A stretch of DNA of 46,636 bases from Candidatus Aminicenantota bacterium (lineage in GTDB: Bacteria > Acidobacteriota > Aminicenantia > Aminicenantales > Aminicenantaceae), in contig DRHQ01000115.1 of the NCBI GenBank assembly GCA_011049545.1, positions 1 to 46,636 on the forward strand. The letters are read 5' to 3'. The notes under the pieces are model-generated. The model was not told the origin of the DNA, did not search any database, and saw only the letters and a list, made by a program, of their open reading frames with translations. The translations under genes were made by a program, and so were the position numbers. Of the stretch, positions 17,179-24,204 are shown piece by piece. Position 1 is the first letter of the stretch; the number at the start of each line of letters is the position of its first letter.

Positions 17179-17397
17179 TTATTTGACTATCGCTACCCCT
17201 TTATTGTCCATTTTTAGCCCCTTTATCCCGTTTCCCCTGAAATAATACGAGACGGAATAGAAAAGGCTGTTTTCTCGGGGTGGCTGGTTGACATAATCAT
17301 CATTCTCCGACACAGCTACCCCATATAATCTGGTTGTCTGACTTTTCCTCACCCGCACCTGCGGCTCTTCACACAGCTTACAAAGCTTTTCGTTCAT
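17179..17397 (-). CDS. 72-residue unknown protein
   Basis: A strong AAAGGAGG at a suitable distance before the ATG supports translation. The N-terminus has CKLC, a possible half zinc site, followed by basic and aromatic segments (LFYSVSYYFRGNGIKGLKM). It lies 20 bp before the DUF5681-like gene in the same direction. No family recognised. Confidence 0.5.
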   Translation of the reverse strand: MNEKLCKLCEEPQVRVRKSQTTRLYGVAVSENDDYVNQPPRENSLFYSVSYYFRGNGIKGLKMDNKGVAIVK

Positions 17398-17514
17398 AGT
17401 TTAGCCTCCTTTAAAAAATCATCGACCCTAAAATAAATCCTCTGTTATCATTCATAGTTTTTAGCTTGAGATGATGAATGTATGGTAGATATATAGATAC
17501 AGTAGCTCTCAGTA

Positions 17515-17538
17515 ACCGTCAGAATGAGCCTTGACGGT
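17515..17538. repeat. inverted repeat upstream of the 72-residue gene
   Basis: ACCGTCA (17515-17521) and TGACGGT (17532-17538) form a perfect 7-bp inverted repeat. A direct repeat GTAGCTCT brackets it. It lies in the 164-bp gap between the winged-helix gene and the 72-residue gene and could be an operator or origin-type site; there is no T-run. Confidence 0.45.
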
Positions 17539-17561
17539 AGCTCTGACATACCTACTTTCTA

Positions 17562-17897
17562 TCATTCTTTGCATCCATAAAAGTCATATTTGAAAGTCAA
17601 TTTGTAAAGATTATCCCATCGGGTATGGCCGCCGAATTGTTTCTTTCTTATCCAACCTGTGGCCTCCAGTTCCTTGACGGCCCTTGAGATCGTCCCATTG
17701 TCTGAGCAGCCTTCAACTCCTCTCATTGCGCTATATGGCAGTTTAATATCGCCATTATTCGAGCCGTTGAATCGTCCTTTCAAATGCAGATAAAAGATTT
17801 TTGCTGGTGCACTTAATTCTCGCCAATCCTCCTCTTTCAGTGTCCGGCGTTCAATCCCTACGTGTGGCAAACCTCCACGTTTCCTTCGCTTTGTCAC
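17562..17897 (-). CDS. winged-helix DNA-binding protein
   Basis: 111 residues starting with GTG in a GTGA overlap with the upstream AlpA-like gene. The core ELSAPAKIFYLHLKGRFNGS then NGTISRAVKELEATGWIRKK is a winged helix of the kind found in replication-related and regulatory phage or island proteins. It may act in element replication or control; no catalytic domain is attached. Confidence 0.65.
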   Translation of the reverse strand: MTKRRKRGGLPHVGIERRTLKEEDWRELSAPAKIFYLHLKGRFNGSNNGDIKLPYSAMRGVEGCSDNGTISRAVKELEATGWIRKKQFGGHTRWDNLYKLTFKYDFYGCKE

Positions 17898-18106
17898 TTG
17901 AGCAGCTCCCGGGCCTTCTCATCCCAATCAACGCGCTCAACGACGTTCTGCTTGATATAATCCTCAAGGTCCTGGCTATCCAGGACAATTCTCTTCCCAA
18001 TTTTATAAGAACGGATCTCTCTCTTTGCTACAATCTCATATAGAAGTCGTTGGCTTAAACTCGAATATTCAGCCGCTTGTTTGATCGAGAGAAATCCTTT
18101 ATCCAT
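17894..18106 (-). CDS. AlpA/excisionase-family DNA-binding protein
   Basis: About 70 residues from the ATG at 18106 (an in-frame TTG at 18112 adds two). The MerR-like excisionase fold is clear: FLSIKQAAEYSSLSQRLLYE, then KIGKRIVLDSQDLEDYIKQN. Such proteins bend DNA for excision or activate int. It is coupled to the winged-helix gene by a 4-bp overlap. It is the best candidate recombination directionality factor for the integrase here (inference). Confidence 0.75.
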   Translation of the reverse strand: MDKGFLSIKQAAEYSSLSQRLLYEIVAKREIRSYKIGKRIVLDSQDLEDYIKQNVVERVDWDEKARELLK

Positions 18107-18163
18107 TTTCAATTAATAAGATAAACAAAGATTCCCATTATTAAACCTTGGTAAATATACAGT

Positions 18164-18571
18164 TTAAATCACGGGCAATTTGACTTTCAGTTTGCTGGCC
18201 AAATGAACGATCTCTTCAAATCCCTCAAAATTCTCATCATCCTGTGTTGTAAATCTGCGACCGCTCGATCTGGCAGCCTTTATCAGCTTGATAAAAAAGG
18301 CATCCAGCTTTCTGTAGATAGCCTTTTCCTCTTCCGGGATCTTCATGGCTCGCCATGAGACAAGTCCGTCAGGAGTGTCGCCAGGGATCTCACGGTTGAT
18401 CTTCTTGATCCCCTTTTCAATCGCCTTCCTGTGGACCGGGCCAGGATTTGACTCGCCGTTTATCCATCGCCTGACTTGCCTCCCCGTGCAGCCGATAAAC
18501 GGCGCGGTCCGCTCCGGTGATAGATCTTTAATGATCATCGTCTCTCTCAAAAGTTCAATTAAGTTCACCAT
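18164..18571 (-). CDS. XRE-like helix-turn-helix regulator
   Basis: About 135 residues from the ATG at 18571, which has GAGGT at a good distance; the longer frame to 18610 would start between the -35 and -10 boxes of the candidate promoter. The HTH is RTAPFIGCTGRQVRRWINGE, and the C-terminal part (about 80-135) has helices that could dimerise. It is transcribed away from the structured RNA across a shared control region, the usual layout for an element repressor. Confidence 0.65.
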   Translation of the reverse strand: MVNLIELLRETMIIKDLSPERTAPFIGCTGRQVRRWINGESNPGPVHRKAIEKGIKKINREIPGDTPDGLVSWRAMKIPEEEKAIYRKLDAFFIKLIKAARSSGRRFTTQDDENFEGFEEIVHLASKLKVKLPVI

Positions 18572-18588
18572 TTTAGTACCTCTCACAT

Positions 18589-18617
18589 AACATAGAAGTC
18601 TTTCGGACATTTGTCAA
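18589..18617 (-). promoter_or_regulatory. leftward promoter for the regulator gene
   Basis: Minus-strand TTGACA (18617-18612), 17-bp spacer, TATGTT (18594-18589). The implied start is only about 10-12 nt before the ATG, so the leader is very short. Confidence 0.65.
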
Positions 18618-18702
18618 GTTCCTTTTAAAACTTCAATTATGAAATATATGGATTTAAAGTGGCCGAGCTACAACGCAATCGTAAAAGTTTTACTTGACAA
18701 AT
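18609..18702. promoter_or_regulatory. divergent control region with inverted 11-bp boxes
   Basis: ATTTGTCAAGT (18609-18619) is the exact inverse of ACTTGACAAAT (18692-18702). Each box covers the -35 element of one of the two divergent promoters, so a single repressor could shut both. The XRE-like regulator is the likely binder. Confidence 0.5.
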
Positions 18703-18721
18703 AATTGAGGGGTGTTATATT
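18694..18721 (+). promoter_or_regulatory. rightward promoter, extended -10
   Basis: TTGACA (18694-18699), 16-bp spacer, TATATT (18716-18721) preceded by TGT, giving an extended -10. The start should fall near 18728. No protein-coding gene follows on this strand. Confidence 0.75.
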
Positions 18722-18727
18722 AAAATT

Positions 18728-18795
18728 GTCCATTAAGTGGACAGGGATGGTTCGTACGAACTGTCGGAGCCTTGAGAAATCAAGGCTTTTTTTTT
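18728..18795 (+). ncRNA. candidate small structured RNA of the element
   Basis: A promoter-to-terminator unit of about 65 nt with no contained reading frame. It can fold as hairpin 1 GTCCA-TTAAG-TGGAC (18728-18742), a 12-bp palindrome GTTCGTACGAAC (18750-18761) and a terminator hairpin. GACAG (18740-18744) can also pair with CTGTC (18761-18765), so two folds compete. It lies between the regulator gene and the convergent DUF3800 gene. Function unknown; an antisense or regulatory RNA is the simplest idea. Confidence 0.6.
18768..18795 (+). terminator. rho-independent terminator
   Basis: Stem AGCCTTGA/TCAAGGCT of 8 perfect bp with a GAAA loop (18768-18787), then nine T (18787-18795). The T-run overlaps the stop codon of the convergent DUF3800 gene. 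Confidence 0.9.
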
Positions 18796-19597
18796 ATCCC
18801 AAAAATACTCTCCCCCATCCTTCTATTTTCTGTGTCCAAATCTGCATGTTGAATTTCTGCTTTACAATATTATTAATCCTCATCCCAAATGCGCCAGGGG
18901 GATTCTGTGCTTTGCCTTTTTCATGAAGATACAGATGTTTGCATGGGTGAGCCAGAATGTCAGCAATTTGAAGTCCTGTAACATTTGACTTCTTGGATTT
19001 TGTCTTGATTTTTTTTGTTGTTAATGCCATCTGGAAGAAGGGGGGTTTACGGAAATAAGTCCCCCCATTGTAGATATTGAGATATTCATTTTCCAGTTCC
19101 CTGTCTTCCTCTTTCCCCCTTTTCTCTGTCAAGATATCCCCCCTGTAATTAAAAATATTTAAATAACCACAATATCTTTCAATCATAGCAGTCAGGGTGT
19201 AGTGGTAAGGGTGGAAGGCTGATTTTCCATGAGTTTCAATATGAAATTTTTTGTCTATCACAACAAGGAATAAGACACAGTTTAAGGCCTTAAGAAAACT
19301 TATGAGATCCTCATTAAATGCTTTTTCTTTTTCAGAATCCTGTAGGACATAGAAGGGACCAAGCTTATTGATGATTTCATGTCTATGTAAATTGATGGGC
19401 TCATCAGGATCATAGTTAAAATGCTTTTTTTTTAAATCTCCCAGATCAATATAAGCCTGCTCTCTCACAGCTTTCTCCATTGCAACGCCCATCAAGGCTA
19501 GATATCTTTCTGAAGGATTGTCATATTTTGGTTTACTATAGTTATGGTAGTGGTGGTCCCCTGATTCATCTATGTATAACCTGAAGAGTTTTCCCAT
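18794..19597 (-). CDS. DUF3800 domain protein
   Basis: 267 residues. The family's signature YIDESGDHH is at residues 8-16, HRHEI follows near 71, and TGLQIADILAHP near 220 carries the conserved Asp. DUF3800 has a predicted RNase H-like fold and is common on mobile elements and in defence-rich regions; its substrate is not established. It is the only gene right of the control region and its own promoter was not identified. Its stop codon overlaps the terminator of the small RNA. Confidence 0.85.
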   Translation of the reverse strand: MGKLFRLYIDESGDHHYHNYSKPKYDNPSERYLALMGVAMEKAVREQAYIDLGDLKKKHFNYDPDEPINLHRHEIINKLGPFYVLQDSEKEKAFNEDLISFLKALNCVLFLVVIDKKFHIETHGKSAFHPYHYTLTAMIERYCGYLNIFNYRGDILTEKRGKEEDRELENEYLNIYNGGTYFRKPPFFQMALTTKKIKTKSKKSNVTGLQIADILAHPCKHLYLHEKGKAQNPPGAFGMRINNIVKQKFNMQIWTQKIEGWGRVFLG

Positions 19598-19672
19598 TCT
19601 TATCAGGAGTTTAATTTAAAAAAAATGAAATTACAATTTGTTTCAAAATCAAACAAACATTCTTGAAAAATT

Positions 19673-19691
19673 TATGACCAAATTATGACCA
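19673..19691 (+). promoter_or_regulatory. candidate right arm-type integrase sites
   Basis: TATGACCAAATTATGACCA contains two TATGACCA motifs 11 bp apart, matching the pair at 12768-12786 in sequence, spacing and orientation. A third, inverted TGGTCATA touches the start of the right repeat (19772-19779). Confidence 0.5.
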
Positions 19692-19772
19692 TCTCAGTGC
19701 GAAAAATGCACTAAATGCAGACTATGCAATTGGATTTTCCCCTGGAGGAGTAATATCCAGGGGTGCTTAGTT

Positions 19773-19862
19773 GGTCATACAGTCCACATCGTGACTAATT
19801 CAGATGCAAAGACCTGCTCTCTCCCACCCCATATAATTAATAGCTTGAAGAGTTCTTAGCTT
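19773..19862 (+). repeat. right attachment repeat (attR), original 3' end of the thioesterase gene
   Basis: 84 of 90 bases match 12661-12750. Read in the gene's frame it encodes the same tail as the left copy except Val to Ile and Ala to Ser, and it ends in TAG. It has no start codon and is a stranded gene end. The mismatches are mostly synonymous or conservative, as expected if each copy came from a functional gene. Confidence 0.9.
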
Positions 19863-19905
19863 AAGGAAATTTTTAAAAATGCTTAATAATTTTTAACACT
19901 ACCTA

Positions 19906-20553
19906 CTATTCATACACTAATATCATTACTCGCCTGTTCTGAGACCTTCCCTCACTAGTCGAATTGTCAGCTATCGGCTTGTCACTTCCATAAGTGATCA
20001 CTTCCATTCTGTGGAGAGGAAGATGATACTGATTGTGTAGGTATTCCATCACTGCTTCAGCTCTTTTCTTCCCTAAATACACATTCCAGTCCTCTGGTCC
20101 TGAGCTATCGGCATGTCCCTGGATTTCAAGATACAGACCTTTATTCTGAGCAATAAGCGTCTCAACAAATCTATCCAATGCCACCTTGGCTTCATCACCA
20201 AGTTCGAAGCTCTCGAAATCAAATTTAGCTTCATCATTTTTTATAATCTCTTGTAAAATCAGTTTTCCCTGCGCAAATCTTCTCACTTCACTTATCTTGC
20301 CGACTATTTCGGACTTCGTTTGACTCATTTCGGACTGACTCTGGGTAATGAGCGAACCAAGAGTGGTTAATCTTTCATCATGTTCTTTGATTCTCTTCTG
20401 ATTCTCCTCAACTGCAGTTTCCATCCCTGCTATTTTTTGATCCAGATTAGCCGCTTGTCCCAGCACCATTTTTTTGGTAGCGCAGCCCGTGTTAGCTATC
20501 AATCCTATGATAAACACGGCTCCAACAAGAAATGTGATTCTGTTTTTGTTCAT
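19906..20553 (-). CDS. OmpA/Pal-family lipoprotein
   Basis: About 215 residues from the ATG preceded by GAAGGAGG; the longer frame upstream is not used. A lipoprotein signal ends at LIANTGC (Cys24). A coiled-coil region (about 35-85, LDQKIAGMETAVEENQKRIK) leads to a C-terminal OmpA domain with GHADSSGPEDWNVYLGKKRA and GRSQNRRVMI, which binds peptidoglycan. The likely location is the periplasmic face of the outer membrane, tethering it to the wall. It is monocistronic as far as seen. Confidence 0.9.
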   Translation of the reverse strand: MNKNRITFLVGAVFIIGLIANTGCATKKMVLGQAANLDQKIAGMETAVEENQKRIKEHDERLTTLGSLITQSQSEMSQTKSEIVGKISEVRRFAQGKLILQEIIKNDEAKFDFESFELGDEAKVALDRFVETLIAQNKGLYLEIQGHADSSGPEDWNVYLGKKRAEAVMEYLHNQYHLPLHRMEVITYGSDKPIADNSTSEGRSQNRRVMILVYE

Positions 20554-20706
20554 TTTTTCCTCCTTCCTTTTTTTTATGATAATTATTTTTTGATAATATG
20601 AAATTAATTGAACCTCGTCCAGAATTTTTTCATCATAACACAAACTTTATTATCTTCAAACCTCTTTTTAAGATCCTTTCTGCTATGACTTCACTCTAAA
20701 TTATTG

Positions 20707-21708
20707 TTAAGGGGATTTCTTTTCACCGCTATAATACCCTTCTCTTGTTCTCACTTTGTACTTCTTTTTTGAAGTAATAACTTTGATTTCTCGATATTCA
20801 TTTTCTTGATTTCTATAGGAAGTATATCCGAGTATATACTGATGACTGAGTTCTTTTTTTATCTCTCTTAAAGCAGCGTCCAATTCTTCAGCTTGATTGA
20901 TGAAAAATGCTTTTCCTCCTGTAGCTCGAGAGAATCTTTCAAGCGAGTAAACAATACCAAAGGAGGTTAATGAAGGAGAATGTTTATACTTTTTTAAATA
21001 TTGGTCACTCAAAGGAATTTTATAGCCGATGGTAAATATAGGGATATCTACTCTTCTTGCAATTTCAACGGCTTGATAGTGAGAATATTGGCTATCATTC
21101 TCAATCCCATCTGTAATCAAAAGAATAGCCCTCTTTTCGTTATTTCCTTTATTAGCAAATTCTGGAGTTACCATAACTGCATCGTTTAAAGCTGTCTGAC
21201 CATAAGCATTAGTCTTTTCCAGTACAGCCAAAAAATAATTCTTATTACTTGAAAAATTCATACCAACCTCCACTTCTCCATCAGCAAAAATCAATAAAGA
21301 GAATTCATCATCAAGACCAAGAAGGAATGTCGCGAGATACTTGAGTGATTCCTTACTCTCTTTCAGCTTATCCTGGATAGCCATGCTTCCACTTACATCA
21401 AGGAGAACCGTTAAACTTAAAGGTGCTTTAAAATCGTGGTTGAAGTAGGTTAAATCCTTCTTTTCATTGTTCTCATAAATAGAAAAATCTTCCTTTGTTA
21501 GGTCGTTAATGTACCTTCCTTTTTTATCCTGGACTGTTACGGCTATTGAGATGGCACTGACTGCTACAGTATGAGATGTTTTTTTATTTTGTGTTTCTTG
21601 CGAAAAGGATGATAGGGAAGATACCTTTACCATTGCCGCAAAAACGAAAATAAAAATGATTGATAATGGCAAAAATTTACTTCGCTTGCTCAGTATGACT
21701 CTCCTCAT
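20707..21708 (-). CDS. VWFA-related (acidobacterial type, TIGR03436-like) protein
   Basis: About 333 residues from ATG 21708 (TTG 21726 is an alternative). A hydrophobic N-terminal export or anchor segment is followed by a strand-rich domain (AVTVQDKKGRYINDLTKEDF, ending YENNEKK), then a VWA domain with MIDAS residues DVSGSM, the Thr of YGQTALNDA and LITDGIEN. The C-terminus HQYILGYTSYRNQENEYREI is the conserved end of this family. Function is unknown; it is abundant in Acidobacteriota, which supports the taxonomic guess. Confidence 0.88.
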   Translation of the reverse strand: MRRVILSKRSKFLPLSIIFIFVFAAMVKVSSLSSFSQETQNKKTSHTVAVSAISIAVTVQDKKGRYINDLTKEDFSIYENNEKKDLTYFNHDFKAPLSLTVLLDVSGSMAIQDKLKESKESLKYLATFLLGLDDEFSLLIFADGEVEVGMNFSSNKNYFLAVLEKTNAYGQTALNDAVMVTPEFANKGNNEKRAILLITDGIENDSQYSHYQAVEIARRVDIPIFTIGYKIPLSDQYLKKYKHSPSLTSFGIVYSLERFSRATGGKAFFINQAEELDAALREIKKELSHQYILGYTSYRNQENEYREIKVITSKKKYKVRTREGYYSGEKKSP

Positions 21709-21777
21709 TTTTTTTATTTTCAACACTTTATTATTATTATAGCTTAAAATTGATGGATAAAGGAAACGGGAATTAGT

Positions 21778-22638
21778 TTAAGAAATATAACCTTTTTTGA
21801 TTAAATAATCTTTGAGAGCATCTTCCCAGGAAGAAAATTCAGTCAATCCTATCTCTTTTGCTTTTTTATTCTCCAAAACAGAATAAGAAGGCCGGCGAGC
21901 TCGAGCCCCGTAGGTTTCAGAATCGATAGGCTCAAGTTTAGGCCTTTTTCCCGTTAGAGAAAATATGGTGCTTGCAAACTCAAACCAGGTGCACTGACCT
22001 TCGTTTGTTAAATGATAGAGGCCATAATGTTGTGTGCGGATGAGTTCCCCTATTCTAAGCGCAAGTTCTGCAGATGATGTGGGGGTAACACACTGATCGT
22101 TCACTACTCTTAAAGGTTTTCCTCTTTTCTCTACAAATACCATCGCATCAACGAAATTGGTTCCTTTCCCCCAGCAGCATGCTTCTCCATAAAGCCCACA
22201 GCTTCGGATAAGGAAATATTTCTCCAGAATATTCTGAACATATAATTCACCGGCTAACTTGGAGGCAGCATAAACATTAAGAGGGTTGGGTTTGTCCTCC
22301 TCTACATAAGGCGTCTTCTTATCCCCGTCAAAGACATAATCTGTGCTGAAATGGACCAAGGCCAAACCAAGCTCCTGGCAAATCAAGGCGAGATCCCTGA
22401 CAGCTATTGAATTAACTCGGAAGGATTTCTGTGGATTTTCTTCGCATTCATCAACTCTATGGTAGGCAGCAGTATTTATGACTACATCAAGGTTAATTTT
22501 CGAAAGAGTTTCTTTTGTCTTTTCAGGCTCTGTAATATCAAAATCAGGATAATAAAGAGGAAAAACCTTCTCTCCTTTGAGGACTTCAACCAAATCAGAA
22601 CCGAGTTGACCGTCAGCTCCAATAATTGCAATTTTCAT
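21778..22638 (-). CDS. rmlD: dTDP-4-dehydrorhamnose reductase
   Basis: Last step of dTDP-L-rhamnose synthesis, an NAD(P)H-dependent reduction. 286 residues. The nucleotide-binding GADGQLGSDL is at the N-terminus, HFSTDYVFDG supplies the catalytic Thr, and YAASKLAGE gives the Tyr-Lys pair. The other rml genes are not adjacent, so it stands apart from any rhamnose operon. A related SDR sugar reductase is possible. Confidence 0.88.
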   Translation of the reverse strand: MKIAIIGADGQLGSDLVEVLKGEKVFPLYYPDFDITEPEKTKETLSKINLDVVINTAAYHRVDECEENPQKSFRVNSIAVRDLALICQELGLALVHFSTDYVFDGDKKTPYVEEDKPNPLNVYAASKLAGELYVQNILEKYFLIRSCGLYGEACCWGKGTNFVDAMVFVEKRGKPLRVVNDQCVTPTSSAELALRIGELIRTQHYGLYHLTNEGQCTWFEFASTIFSLTGKRPKLEPIDSETYGARARRPSYSVLENKKAKEIGLTEFSSWEDALKDYLIKKGYIS

Positions 22639-22709
22639 CTTTAATAAATAAATTCTACTTGAATTACTATTACCAAAATTAAATTCTTGATAGCGCGAGT
22701 GATTCTTGT

Positions 22710-22740
22710 AAAAAAAAGGCCACGGATCTCTCCTTGGCCT
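22710..22740 (-). terminator. rho-independent terminator of the barrel-protein gene
   Basis: On the minus strand AGGCCA pairs with TGGCCT around a 12-nt loop and is followed by eight T. It lies 22 bp after the stop of the 480-residue gene. Confidence 0.75.
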
Positions 22741-22761
22741 CCAGGATTACTTTTATTAAGA

Positions 22762-24204
22762 CTAAAAGAGGAGCCTGTAGCTAATCATTATTTTGGTATC
22801 ACCCAAGAACCGGCCCTCAAGGAAAATAGATCCTTTAGTTTTAACTCTATTAATCACATCGTACCCGATGGTGGCAATTATCTCTGCCTTCGAACCCTGG
22901 CCAGCTCTGCTGTTTGACGAGAAGCCAGCGCCACCTCCAATATATATAGTATCGCTTGCATAGTAATTAAGAAGCAAGCTTGCCATGCCGAAGCCTCTCC
23001 AGGGAGCTTCACTAAAAGCAACAGCTCCCCCTGCTGATACGACTAAATCCAATGTACCAGGGGTAATACTATAGAGCACGCCTAAACGCCCTCCAACATA
23101 GCCACCTGTACTTCCTCCTCCAAAAGCAGCCATAGGACTGACACTAACCAAGAAGAAAAGTTTTTTGAATTTTTGTATCACTTCAACTCTGGCTGGCTCG
23201 GAAACTGCACCAGAATAATCCGTAGCGATAGCTGTAACAGCGTATACACCCTCATCTTCAAATGTTTTTTCCCAGGTAAAAGGCATATCGTTATCCGTAT
23301 GCCTATCAACTATATTTCTCTCCTCATCGGTAATTTCAAAATCAACTCTCACTACATCTCCGTCGGTATCAGCGACTTCCGAAGCGTCAAAAGTGACCGG
23401 TAATCCAACATAATCTTCCACAGCGGAGCTCACCAATCCACTGACAGGAGGAGAATTGATGTATATTTTTGCCTCACAGAGATTTTCAGAAGGCTTGTTT
23501 TTTACGTTGAAAGCTGTCCCCTTAAAAACATACTCTCCAGGTTTATCAAAATTTATCTGCCATTTGGGAGAGTCTGAGGTTAAAGTATGAGAAGTTATTT
23601 TATTTCCATCTGCATCAAAAACCTCTACTTCCATGGATTTGGCTTCCTGAGAACCGCTCATATCTACGGATATAGGATCATTCAGATTGGCCTTGGCAGG
23701 ATTAACCATTATATCGCAGACTGCATCAGGAATAATTTCTTCAACTTTACGGAGGGAAACGTTCCCGCACGGCTTGGGCATGACGAATTCGTAATGATTG
23801 TAACCTTTTACTACGGTAAAAGAAAAAACAGGAAGAGGTGCTTTGCCTGCCCATTCGATGTTTTCGACCACTTTTATCTTTCCGCGAGCACGAAAGAGCA
23901 TCCACATCAATTTATCGCCGATAGGCAACTGTTTTTCCTCAAAGGACGCTGTTTCTATCTGTTCAATAAAAGGGAGGTACAGCTCGCCATAGCCAGCTAA
24001 GTCGAGACCATATTTGATATCTCCTGAATACTTGTCAAGAATGGTCTTCATAACTTCAGGGACAGGAATTTCGCCTTTAATCCGAACGAAAGTTAAAACT
24101 CCCACTCTTTTCAGTTTCTTTGTTTCGTCTGTTTCAGCATATGAACTCAGAGAAAAGACCACAAAAATTCCAATCATCAAGAAAGCTATGGTTTTACTGC
24201 ACAT
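22762..24204 (-). CDS. exported protein with Ig/PKD-like domains and a C-terminal barrel-like region
   Basis: 480 residues. A signal peptide (IAFLMIGIFVVFSLSSYAET) is followed by a unique N-terminal region (about 35-160). Two Ig/PKD-like domains come next (about 165-250 and 255-345; VDMSGSQ, FDKPGEYVFKGTAFN, then VTFDASEVADTDGDV and FEDEGVYAVTAIATD). The last about 125 residues alternate in a beta-barrel fashion (GGYVGGRLGVLYSI) and end in Phe, as outer-membrane proteins do. It has AAGGAGGT before the ATG. Likely an envelope protein of unknown role. Confidence 0.7.
   Translation of the reverse strand: MCSKTIAFLMIGIFVVFSLSSYAETDETKKLKRVGVLTFVRIKGEIPVPEVMKTILDKYSGDIKYGLDLAGYGELYLPFIEQIETASFEEKQLPIGDKLMWMLFRARGKIKVVENIEWAGKAPLPVFSFTVVKGYNHYEFVMPKPCGNVSLRKVEEIIPDAVCDIMVNPAKANLNDPISVDMSGSQEAKSMEVEVFDADGNKITSHTLTSDSPKWQINFDKPGEYVFKGTAFNVKNKPSENLCEAKIYINSPPVSGLVSSAVEDYVGLPVTFDASEVADTDGDVVRVDFEITDEERNIVDRHTDNDMPFTWEKTFEDEGVYAVTAIATDYSGAVSEPARVEVIQKFKKLFFLVSVSPMAAFGGGSTGGYVGGRLGVLYSITPGTLDLVVSAGGAVAFSEAPWRGFGMASLLLNYYASDTIYIGGGAGFSSNSRAGQGSKAEIIATIGYDVINRVKTKGSIFLEGRFLGDTKIMISYRLLF

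Larger units (their letters stand above)
12661..19862. mobile_element. integrative element in a thioesterase gene, about 7.1 kb
   Basis: Bounded by 90-bp direct repeats (84/90 identical) made of the thioesterase gene's 3' end. A tyrosine recombinase gene is at the left end. The rest holds regulators (XRE-like, AlpA/Xis-like, winged helix), unknown small proteins, a DUF5681-like protein, a possible nuclease-fold protein, Zn-ribbon and two-TM proteins, and a DUF3800 protein. No capsid, portal, large terminase, relaxase or conjugation gene is seen. It is therefore a small genomic island or satellite-type element. The repeat length given here includes both copies; the unit is 7112 bp. Confidence 0.9.
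19598..19905. other. right end of the element and flank
   Basis: 308 bp without an intact gene. It holds the right arm-site pair (19673-19691), a small IR GTGC/GCAC near 19698, an 8-bp hairpin CCCCTGGA/TCCAGGGG (about 19739-19764) with no T-run, the right attachment repeat, and a short AT-rich stretch before the OmpA-like gene's stop. Confidence 0.6.

Noticed and set aside
18705-18926. 73-residue plus-strand open frame after the rightward promoter
   Set aside because: It runs through the strong terminator at 18768-18795 and then antisense to the DUF3800 gene, with no ribosome-binding site.
19739-19764. Hairpin CCCCTGGA/TCCAGGGG as a terminator
   Set aside because: No T-run follows on either strand, and the OmpA-like gene ends more than 100 bp away on the other side.
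12661-19862. Complete prophage
   Set aside because: No capsid, portal, tail, large terminase or lysis gene is present in the 7.1 kb.
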